Below are positions 41,111-49,455 of a stretch of DNA of 64,000 nt, piece after piece. Both the position numbers and the translations under genes were made by a program. Origin of the DNA: Limnoperna fortunei (taxonomy: Eukaryota > Mollusca > Bivalvia > Mytilida > Modiolidae); contig OX104122.1 in assembly GCA_944474755.1 (NCBI GenBank), positions 18,424,641 through 18,488,640 of the forward strand, in the 5' to 3' direction. Each line of letters opens with the position of its first letter. The first letter of the stretch is position 1. The notes under the pieces are model-generated. The model was not told the DNA's origin. It ran no database searches and worked only from the letters and a program-made list of their open reading frames with translations.

Positions 41111-42347
41111 TTTTCAATTTGACAACGGCTCTGTAAATGAACTTTGACTGAGGGAGAGGAAAATAGTTCTTATTTTGATATTTGACTGCGCCAAACTGTA
41201 GCATAGACAGTGGATTTATTATTCAATTGAATTTTAATATTGGAGCTGTATTTATAAAGCAGTTTCATATAGAATTTATAAATAAATTTATTCAGATAAT
41301 TTATTAAATGTATTGGGTATTTTTTTATTTGATTGTTCAAAGCCTATTTCTGGACTATTTTATGGGTGTAAGGAAGTTTCCATGAGTACCCTTCGGATTT
41401 TCTAAATTTGCAAAAAATTTTATCTGACATGGCACCCCGAAAATTTAATGTGATATGCGTGAAATTATTCCGGTCGTTTTGAGGGGTCTCTCATTACTCA
41501 ACGAAACTTGGTGCCTAAGTGAGAGCAAAAAATGTCAATAGTTTCCCCTATACAAAAATAATTAAGAGGCTGTTGTCAAATGTATTATTGTTCTTGGGCG
41601 TCCCTTGTAGTACAAACATAGATAGAGAGTTGTGGCTCTAATTGTAAAGTATACTTTGCTTATTCAGTAAATTTTAAACTATAAACATTTAATTAAAAAA
41701 AATATAATATTCAATTTGTTTACATTATTGTATAACTGCTTTGGTGCTCACAGAAAAAAACATTTCTATATATCTTATGTGTGATAAATGAAGTTATGTT
41801 TGATGATTGAAAATGGCTTCAATTAATTATAAAATCACTGTAATATTTGTTATTTTGATCGTTAATAAAATGATTTTAATAATTAATAATTCATTTATCA
41901 TTCCCAACTCTATAAACTACATTTAAATAATCAACAACAAGTAAGCGCTGGAATCGAAACCCCAAAACTGGTTACTTTCAAACGCCGAAATGATTCAGAT
42001 TCCAATTAGAATATTCATTTATTTATTTCAGATACCGTAAATAGACAAAACCAGGAAGTAATCTCTTAATGTTGTTATGCTAAAATTAATATAAAATTAA
42101 AGGCAAACTATCAATCAAGCTGTAAAAGAAACGATTTTTATTTGAAAAGATAGGCCTGACAGACTTTTTTCTATGAAAAAAGCATGCCCATGGATACAAC
42201 TACACCCGGGCGTCGGACTAACACATTTTTCCACCCCTGGGCACACATGTATAAATTAATGCTTGCTTTTTTTTACAGCACTCTTCTCAAAGTTGAGATA
42301 TTATAACCAAGATGATTATTTCTTGCCTTCCACAATCGTCTATATTT
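41111..42347. other. AT-rich sequence, no gene seen
   Basis: I see no satellite monomer, no long open frame and no clear transposon ends here. A pyrimidine-rich stretch ending in AG on the minus strand at 41148 looks like a splice acceptor, but the 37 bases between it and the gap do not read as a known protein. If SSR3 is intact, this is part of its intron. Confidence 0.5.
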
Positions 42348-42353
42348 GTAACC

Positions 42354-43535
42354 CAGGCCTGTCAACTTTTAAAAATCTCCATGGGGGTTTTTTATGCGCC
42401 AAAAAAAAAATTGCACGCGAAAGTCTTTTCTTTTACAGATACATGTTCATTATTGTACAGCCAGCTGTGAAGGGATAAATATTTAACATATACATGTAGT
42501 TTGTTTTGCAATAAACTGTTCAATTCCTGTTTAAATTTGCAACTGAAGCAAAAAGGCAAAGAAATAAGGCTTGAAGGTGTCACACTTTATTAACACAAAG
42601 TCCATGAAGTCAGCAATAGCAATAACATACATAGATGAATAACAAAACATGCATTAATTATTGAAAGCACTACATATAAACATCAAAGATGCATCGTCGT
42701 CATCTGGTCGTGTGAAGTAATTTGTTGCTGGTTTGGTACTATTCTGCGCAGTCTGGTTCTTTGTGTGACTGGCAGTAGCTGCATGCTTTGCAACATCATT
42801 AATACCCCCATGATCAACTTTGAAATATTTATTACTTAATTTACAATATGCATGTGAGTCACCCTGATGGGATTTACTCAGCCACGTACTGTACTTAGAA
42901 TCGTTCAACCATTTCTCTAGAAAACGGCACGAGGACCGTTTTTTCTTACTCGGAGGAGTGACAACCATGCTTAATTGAACTCATCTAAAACTGATGATAT
43001 TTTGTGAAATGCCCATATATATATACGAAACAGAAAAAATGAATACATTTCACGGTATCAAAACAGCATCCAAGCAGACATCTTTAAACCCGTTCCGGTT
43101 TACCAAAGACTAATAAAATTACCGTAATCCCATTACGACAACAACACCCAAGCTCCGAATTTCAATTTAACTAATCATCCTATTAGGAACAAATTACTCA
43201 TAATTATGTATCACTCGACTTTTGTATACAACAAGAAAAACAATAAAAATGTCAAATTTATGGCTTTAATTAACTCTACGCCACCAGGTCAATTGGTCTT
43301 TAGATGAAGCGTAAAATTAGCCGACATCGTTATGAAACGAATAATTTGATTGGATGTTGTGGACAGTTGCTTCCCATGGTTGAAAATCGTGATTTTCCAA
43401 ATTTTATCGATAGGCATTGTTCAAAATCGGGTTTTTCATCCATTTTAGAAACCCGATATCAGGTTTCGGGTTTTCACAAAATCAAGACCCGAAAATCGGG
43501 AAAACCCGGGAAAATCGGGAAAGTTGACAGGCCTG
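42354..43535 (-). mobile_element. hAT-like non-autonomous DNA transposon with TSD
   Basis: The ends are perfect 16-bp inverted repeats, CAGGCCTGTCAACTTT at 42354-42369 and its complement ending at 43535. They are flanked by the direct repeat GTAACC (42348-42353 and 43536-43541), a 6-bp target-site duplication. The right subterminal region holds several copies of AAAATCGGG and its complement (near 43432, 43490 and 43510), which resemble transposase-binding repeats. The only recognisable coding content is an N-terminal zinc-finger fragment on the minus strand. CA-starting ends and a BED/TTF-like finger fit the hAT superfamily. A 6-bp duplication is shorter than the usual 8 bp, so the family is not certain. 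Confidence 0.8.
42654..42968 (-). pseudogene. transposase N-terminal zinc-finger fragment (104 codons)
   Basis: The frame starts at an ATG and runs 104 codons. Residues about 11-70 resemble the N-terminal domain of hAT-type transposase-like proteins: a basic stretch (SKKKRSS), a WL..SKYSTWLSKS block, then a finger of the form AYCKL-x-NKYF followed by HGG and a final H-x5-H (KHAATASH). The second cysteine of the expected C-x2-C pair is serine here (CKLS), so zinc binding is probably lost. The frame ends after an acidic DDDD stretch, with no RNase H-like catalytic domain or dimerisation domain in the rest of the element. I read it as the remnant left by internal deletion. Confidence 0.65.
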
Positions 43536-43541
43536 GTAACC

Positions 43542-44417
43542 TTTTACACCATATGATAAAATTTTAAAATTTTAAATAAAACAAATTTTTAAAAAAGCTA
43601 TTAAACCAAATCGGATACACCTATAACATATAAATCGAACATCTCTGGATATGGGTGTAACCCATATCATTTCTTGTTATTGTTATTGTTGCGATTTTAA
43701 AAAAAAATGATAATATTTTATGCATAGCAAAATTATAGTAAGGCTAGCACTTAAAGAATACATTTAAACACATTAACAAAAACATTTATGTCAAAGTTAA
43801 ATGCAGAAGTAAACGAAGGTTTGTCTGCACAGTCCAGTCTGCTTCATTTTTGGAATGGTTCTATGGGGCGTTTTTGGTTCTATGTATACCCAACACTTGG
43901 TTCAGTATATGTTTACGCAGTTGGTGGGGTAAAGTGTTGTAGAAAGTATAAATAAATGTGCGTCGCCTTCGTCTGTTTCCCGTCCGACCAAGTTGTCGGT
44001 GTAGGACGTAAAAACTCCCCAAGTCAGTCAAGTTCGTCTGTTTGTAGTAATCGTCGTCAAGTTGAAAACTTCCATGATTATACTTTTTATGATTTGAATG
44101 TAATATATTCATTTTTAATAAATTCGTAATTATAGAAAAAAACATTAATATTTTTTATACGACTGTAGATGTTTTTCCTTTTATGCAAAACGAAATGCAA
44201 AATGAGTTAAGACACATTAAAGTTTCTTAAACATGTCTATATTACAGATAAATATCAACATGATAATCCCTCAGATGCCCCTTAATCCCCACACTTAATT
44301 GGGTGTTGTTTTAATTAATTATCAAATGTTGGAGAAACGTGAACACACCGTCGACTTCCATGACTGACAGTGACACTGAGACTGAGAGTGAGACAGTAAA
44401 AGTTCAACACGACTTAC
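43542..44417. other. non-coding stretch, possible SSR3 intron
   Basis: This is mostly AT-rich. A locally GC-richer part at about 43860-44070 is open on the minus strand for 94 codons (43861-44145, Arg-rich in the middle), but I recognise no family and see no splice signals framing it. No sequence resembling the second exon of SSR3 is visible. Confidence 0.4.
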
Positions 44418-44556
44418 ATATTGGAATTGCTGAGACGATCAATGCGTTCCCGTAGAACAATGCTGAAGACTTTGTTGAAACATTTCTGCTGAAATCTTGA
44501 AGAAGTAATTCCTCTTCTTTGGTCAAAGATTTGTTTTTTGTCAGTTTAGTGGTCAT
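44418..44556 (-). CDS. SSR3: translocon-associated protein subunit gamma (TRAP gamma), first coding exon
   Basis: This exon encodes the first 46 residues of TRAP gamma, a subunit of the ER translocon-associated complex that assists co-translational import. The peptide contains [24 protein letters not shown] and IVSAIPI, a near match to the conserved N-terminus of SSR3 across animals. The first membrane segment begins near residue 33. The exon ends in ATT CCA ATA T followed by GTAAGT, a perfect donor. The split codon T.. fits the conserved Trp that follows IPI. I chose the ATG at 44556 (context AAAATGA). The same frame is open upstream to an ATG at 44682, but those 42 codons do not resemble the family and probably are 5'UTR. 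The remaining ~140 residues of the usual ~185 are not in the window, so either the next intron is very long or the scaffold is misjoined at the gap. Confidence 0.88.
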
Positions 44557-44682
44557 TTTCTTGAAGATGTGACTATCTTGCTTACCGGCGAGAGAATGAC
44601 ACGCGTCACAAAAGAGTTTCACCAGGAAAGATAACTCTACCTTCGACGTGTCAGGTGCCTCCGGCTGAAAACTGCTTAACAT
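44557..44682 (-). other. SSR3: probable SSR3 5' untranslated region
   Basis: This GC-richer stretch sits directly upstream of the SSR3 start. It happens to be in frame and open, starting with its own ATG, so an automatic caller would extend the protein by 42 residues. The extension has a Cys/His-containing, non-conserved sequence, unlike the short polar N-terminus usual for the family. The transcription start is not resolvable by eye. Confidence 0.5.
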
Positions 44683-44717
44683 TGGTTATTAAAACATTTT
44701 GTAAAAGGAATAAAACA

Positions 44718-44725
44718 TGACGTGG
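44718..44725 (+). promoter_or_regulatory. UPRE-like motif TGACGTGG upstream of SSR3
   Basis: TGACGTGG equals the consensus core bound by XBP1/ATF6 in unfolded-protein-response promoters. It lies 162 bases upstream of the SSR3 start codon. An ATTGG (CCAAT on the coding strand) is close by at 44682-44686. SSR genes are known unfolded-protein-response targets in animals, so the placement is sensible, but an 8-bp match can occur by chance. Confidence 0.4.
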
Positions 44726-44779
44726 CAACCAGGCATATTCAGAAACTTTATCGTATCAAAACTTTTTAGCAGATATATT

Positions 44780-44975
44780 GAAAAAGGGGGGGGGGGCTAG
44801 AGGGGGGTCTATTAATTAACAGGTTAATTATTTTTTAAAGTAACTTTAAAATAATGATAACAGATAACAGCACTTTACATCAGAAAACAAAAGAAAAAGA
44901 AACACAAAAAAAACAACAGCCATTTAAAACAAAAAAAAACTGATAACATCAGAATATCATCGAAACGGCAAGAAA
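44780..44975 (+). repeat. poly-G plus AACAG-rich dispersed repeat (copy 1)
   Basis: A run of 11 G, then CTAGAGGGGGG, TTAACAGGTTAA and repeated GATAACA/AACAG words. The same word order occurs in the opposite orientation at about 47275-47395 (GGGCTAGGAGGGG, TTAACAGGTTAAC, ATGATAACAGATAACAG when complemented). The two are therefore inverted copies of one dispersed repeat. The family is not recognised. Confidence 0.5.
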
Positions 44976-45202
44976 ATGCATAATGACCGCCCCACCCTAC
45001 CTCATCGAGCGAACAAATAAAATAAGTTGTTTATTAAAAATAAATTATAATGTATTCTTTTTAAACATTATAAAATTATTTTTGAATGATAAGACATTAA
45101 ATTTTTCTAATTTTTCCTTTCTTATTTTTATTTTACAAATATTTGCCTATTTAAAATACTTATTTCTCTTAGACATGTATTAAAAATCTCAGTTTTTGAC
45201 GA

Positions 45203-45214
45203 AGCCAGGTTTTA
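45203..45214 (+). repeat. SINE target-site duplication, left copy
   Basis: AGCCAGGTTTTA is repeated exactly at 45481-45492, on the other side of the SINE. Confidence 0.85.
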
Positions 45215-45480
45215 TTTTTTTTTTGTTTGAATGGTGTTTTAACGCCACTTTCAGCAATTTTTTAGCTATTTCATGGCGTCCAGTTTTTATTGGGGGAGGA
45301 AGCCGGAGTACCCGGAGAGAACCCCCGACCTGCGGTAGGAAAACTGGCAATCCTTGTCAATTAAGATTGGAGTCGAGTTCACCCTGCCTGCAGTGAGAAT
45401 CGAACCCGCAATCTCAGTGTTGACAGACCACGTGATCAATAGTAGACGAACTACCTTGACCACTCGGCCACCGAGGCCCC
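45215..45480 (-). mobile_element. tRNA-derived SINE, full length, minus orientation
   Basis: Read on the minus strand, the element begins GGGGCCTCGGTGGCC and carries an A box (TGGCCGAGTGG) and a B box (GGTTCGATTCTC) in a serine/leucine-tRNA-like head. A conserved body follows, with CGGGGGTTCTCTCCGGGTAC and CTCCGGCTTCC and then AATTGCTGAAAGTGG. It ends in an A-rich tail, seen as the T-run near 45215-45226. The flanking 12-bp duplication AGCCAGGTTTTA is perfect, so the insertion is relatively recent. The type is common in bivalve genomes. I cannot assign the V-SINE or Meta-SINE superfamily without an alignment. Confidence 0.85.
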
Positions 45481-45492
45481 AGCCAGGTTTTA
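45481..45492 (+). repeat. SINE target-site duplication, right copy
   Basis: AGCCAGGTTTTA, identical to 45203-45214. Confidence 0.85.
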
Positions 45493-45654
45493 CATATCAT
45501 TTAAGATTTAGCATAACTTTTATGCTTCCAGACATCACACATTTTCCCCTTTGCACTTTACCTTCAAAACCATTCCTATTTTCTGTTGTATCATGGAGCC
45601 CACATTTACAAGAAAAAAAAATGTAAGTGTGCATTAGCCAAAATTCTTTTGGGA

Positions 45655-46170
45655 GCATAACCAACTATATTTTAAGCTCATAAACCGACTTAATATTTTA
45701 CAAAACAGAACAGATAATAAAACCTTACAATCATGACAACACAAAATTAACATACATGTTTAGATACATTCATACAAAGTATATAAAAGCATGATAAGCA
45801 TTAAAGATGAACAGCATAACAATACATGCATTTTAAAACCGTTAGATTCATTTAAGAAAGCTGTGCATAAATCAAAAAACATACAAAGCACTAAGCTAAA
45901 AGCAGTCAGAATAGGATGCATGCACTTTAAAGCATATATTTTAAATAGATTATTGAACTAGGACTGAGCACCAAAGCAAGAGACAAATTAAAAGCAAAGC
46001 ATACACTGTAAATAAAAGCATAAGCATGAGCAGCATCAAAATACATCCACTTAAAACAAATATTTAAACAGAATAATTTGAAAGCTTAACACAAAGACAC
46101 AATATAAAATAAAAAAGCATATAAAGCACTGAAATAAAGCTAAAAAAATAAGCAAGAATAGTAAAATAAA
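45655..46170 (-). mobile_element. probable 3'UTR of a non-LTR retrotransposon, antisense
   Basis: On the minus strand this stretch is rich in ATGCTTTTAT/TGCTTT words, like the 3'UTR of the retrotransposon at 49456-51108. Near its end it has TTAAGTCGGTTTATGAGCTT, which parallels AATGTCGGTTTTAAAAGC followed by GAGCTTATG in that element. No coding part is recognisable upstream (46171-46400). It could be a diverged, 5'-truncated relative or a similarly biased sequence. Confidence 0.4.
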
Positions 46171-46585
46171 CCACACAAAATAAACTAATAATCTATGGAG
46201 CAAAGCTAACATGAAAGAACTCGTAGTGGTGTTATGTCTGAACGAGTTCCTCCCATACCTAGTAGTTCTGGGTCATAGAAGATCTGCTGTAACTAAATAC
46301 CTAAAGTTATAATAATGATTTTTTATAACAATCAAATCTTGTAAAAATATATAGAGGCTTTTTGGTTAATGATTTTAAATGTCTCCAAGGCAATTGTTCT
46401 CTTGTTTTTAGAGAAGGCAATTTAGGACGAATAATCGTATCCTCGCGGGTTTTTCTCTTTTTTTTTTGGCGAGGTTAATCCGACAAATCACAAAATTAAC
46501 ATCGGATTATAACGGCAGTAAAATTCGGGCTAAGGGCAATTTTGATCTTCTAAACGGTCATAATAAGGGCTCACTGAATCATTAA

Positions 46586-46807
46586 ATTGTTTGATGGTGT
46601 TTTAACGACACTTTCAACAATTTTACAGCTATATCATGGCGTCCAGTTTTATTGGGAGAGGAAGCCGGAGTACCAGGAGAAAACCCCGACCTGCGGTAGG
46701 AAAACTGGCAATCCTTGTCAATTAAGATTGGAGTCGAGAACACCCAGCCTGCAGTGAGAATCGAACCCACAATCTCAGTGTTTACAGACCACGTGATCAA
46801 TAGTAGA
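46586..46807 (-). mobile_element. 5'-truncated copy of the same SINE family
   Basis: This aligns by eye with 45235-45435: the shared body words are ACTTTCAACAATTTTACAGC, TCATGGCGTCCAG and GAAGCCGGAGTACC, followed by the B-box complement GAGAATCGAACCC. The A-box end of the tRNA head is missing. Direct repeats CATTAA flank it at 46580-46585 and 46808-46813. A minus-strand frame of 72 codons inside it is spurious. Confidence 0.75.
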
Positions 46808-47004
46808 CATTAAGATCTTTCCTGAATTGTTTCAGTTTGCATGTGTTTTGTTCTAAGCAGAAATGCCAGTTCAGCAGACAAGAACCGAAATTGGACATAA
46901 CGAAAGAGTGACAAATAGTTGATTTTCCCCAGACGATTTAAATGGTTTCCTATCCGCTTAAAGACATTCAATTGCCTGTGATTTTTTTTACAGATGTTAG
47001 TTAT

Positions 47005-47390
47005 GGGGGGGGGGGGGCCAAGATCTTTTCTGTTAATATATTTTGGGCATTTTTACAGGTGTGTTAACTGTTTTTTTTTAAATGAAGCAACTGTTAACTG
47101 TTTTTCAACCATTATCTGTTACCTGTATTCTTGTATTCTTAAAAATTAACAATTGTTATAATGAAAATAAAAACCCTGTTCGCTGTTAATAGTATTGTCC
47201 TTCGATGAGATTCTGCTGTTATATATATCTGTTTTTTTTTTTTTTTTTTTAACTCACTGTTTTCTGTTTTCCCATGTGAATTCCTGTTATCTGTTATCAT
47301 TAATTTAAATTTACTGTTATCTGTTTTTGGAAAAATAACAAATTGTTAACCTGTTAATGGACCCCCCCCCCCCCCTCCTAGCCCTTCCTC
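47005..47390. repeat. poly-G/poly-C bounded, TGTTA-rich repeat (copy 2)
   Basis: Bounded by a G run near 47007-47018 and a C run near 47366-47380, with a 20-T run at about 47230. Between them the words CTGTTAACTGTT, TTATCTGTTA and CTGTTATCTG recur. The right third is an inverted copy of 44780-44975. Long G/C homopolymers are also likely places for assembly error. Confidence 0.45.
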
Positions 47391-48022
47391 TTAGATTTGT
47401 AGCCCGCACAGGGCGAGTATACTTTTTCACATTGTTTAGTGCAAATTAAAAGAATGATATATATCAAGGCCATCGAGGTCCACAAGTGTCATGAGTGAAG
47501 AATAGGATTTTTTATCTAGTGGTTCTACACATTCTTCTATTCTTGGGGGATAGCATTGTCATTGTTTGAAACTAAAATACACTGTGTTGTGATTTTGCTC
47601 CTATTTCAGTAGACACGGTTTGCTTCTATTAAAAAGCAGCCATAATTGTACTCAGTTGACATGGTTTACTTATATTTAATGCAAAATTCTACCCAAAAAG
47701 GCAAAGGCAATATTAACATAAACACAACACTGAAACATAATACAAACACATATTTGAACACACATGGCATATTGTTATATTAAGTAATAAGTTATGTATA
47801 AAAAGAAATTTGTTTCGACACTAAGAATCATCGACATGTATCTGTTCTCATGATTGTTGTATAAAGCCATAAATCAGTCAAAACTCATTTTAGGGTGTAT
47901 GCAGATACTTTTATTTTTGTCAACTGGTAGTAGGTTTAAAAATTGTTCATTATTTTATTTTTAATTTTGATTCCATAGTTATGATTAAATGAACAATTGA
48001 AGAAAAGATAAACATTACAGGA
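47391..48022. other. no feature seen
   Basis: AT-rich sequence without a long frame, a clear repeat unit or transposon ends. Confidence 0.5.
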
Positions 48023-49455
48023 TAAACAAAGTCTTTGGCGTCTTGGTATTTACAAAGTCTTTGTTGTCTTGGTATTTACAACATCTTTGGTGTCTTGGTA
48101 GTTACAAATTCGTTGGTGTCTTGGTATTAACAAAGTCTTTAGTGTCTTGGTAATTACAGGCTTTGGTGTCTAGGTATTTACAAAGTCTTTGGTGTCATGG
48201 TATTTACGAAGTCTTTGGTGTCTTGGTATTTATAAAGTTTTAAGTGTCTTGGTATTTACAAAGTCTTAAATATCTTTGTATTTACAAAGTCTTTGGTGTC
48301 TTGGTATTTACAAAGTCTTTGGTGTCTTGGTATTTACAAAATCTTAAGTGTCTTGGTATTTACAAAGTCTTAAGTGTCTTGGTATTTACAACGTCTTTGG
48401 TGTCTTGGTATTTACAAAGTCTTTGGTGTCTTGGTATTTACAAAATCTTAAGTGTCTTGGTATTTACAAAGTCTTAAGTGTCTTGGTATTTACAACGTCT
48501 TAAGTGTCTTGGTATTCACAAAGTCTTAAGTGTCTTGGTATTTATAAGTCTTTGGTGTCTTTGTATTTACAAAGTCTTTGGTGTCTTGGTATTTACAAAA
48601 GTCTTTGGTGTCTTGGTATTTACAAAATCTTTAGTGTCTAGGTATTTACAAAGTCTTTGGTGTCATGGTATTTACGAAGTCTTTGGTGTCTTGGTATTTA
48701 TAAAGTCTTAAGTGTCTTGGTATTTACAAAGTCTTAAATATCTTTGTATTTACAAAGTCTTTGGTGTCTTGGTATTTACAAAGTCTTTGGTGTCTTGGTA
48801 TTTACAAAATCTTAAGTGTCTTGGTATTTACAAAGTCTTAAGTGTCTTGGTATTTACAACGCCTTAAGTGTCTTGGTATTTACAAAGTCTTAAGTGTCTT
48901 GGTATTTATAAGTTTGGTGTCTTTGTATTTACAAAGTCTTTGGTGTCTTGGTATTTACAAAAGTCTTTGGTGTCTTGGTATTTACAAAATCTTTAGTGTC
49001 TTGGTATTTACAAAGTCTTCAGTGTCTTGGTATTTACAACGTCTTAAGTGTCTTGGTATTTGCAAAGTCTTAAGTGTCTTGGTTTTTACAACGTCCTAAG
49101 TGTCTTGGTATTTGCAAAGTCTTAAGTGTCTTGGTATTTACAAAGTCTTTGGTGTCTCGGTATTTACAAAGTCTTTGGTGTCTTGGTATTTACAAAATCT
49201 TAAGTGTCTTGGTATTTTAGTCTTAAGTGTCTTGGTATTTACAACTTCTTAAGTGTCTTGGTATTTACAAAGTCTAAAGTGTCTTGGTATTTATAAAGTC
49301 TTTGGTGTCTTGGTATTTACAAAATCTTTAGTGTCTTGGTATTTACCAAGTCTTAAATGTCTTGGTATTTACAAAGTCTTAAGTGTCTAGGTATTTACAA
49401 AGTCTTATGTGTCTTGGTATTTACAACGTCCTAAGTGTCTTGGTATTTACAAATT
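48023..49455 (+). repeat. 26-bp minisatellite (about 55 units)
   Basis: Direct tandem repeats of TTTACAAAGTCTTTGG + TGTCTTGGTA, with a second common form having CTTAAGTG in place of CTTTGGTG. A longer internal period is visible: TCATGGTATTTACG occurs near 48195 and 48663, 468 bp apart (18 units), and neighbouring variants repeat with it. Open frames of 77-85 codons within the array start at non-ATG codons and encode repeating hydrophobic peptides. They are a by-product of the unit. Confidence 0.95.

Noticed and set aside
41111..41148. Strong splice-acceptor-like sequence (CCTCTCCCTCAG) on the minus strand at the gap edge, possibly a further SSR3 exon
   Set aside because: The 37 readable bases give no convincing SSR3 match in any frame, and in the phase set by exon 1 the conserved Trp is not produced. 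It cannot be judged without the gap sequence.
40835..41204. Open frames spanning the gap
   Set aside because: They consist mainly of undetermined codons.
43861..44145. 94-codon minus-strand frame with an Arg-rich middle
   Set aside because: No recognised domain and no supporting splice or context signals. Its GC content is slightly raised, so it is kept only as a note in the region entry.
46582..46800. 72-codon minus-strand frame
   Set aside because: It lies wholly within a SINE copy.
48244..49099. Three open frames of 77-85 codons in the 26-bp minisatellite
   Set aside because: Repeat-derived, non-ATG starts, no conserved content beyond the unit.
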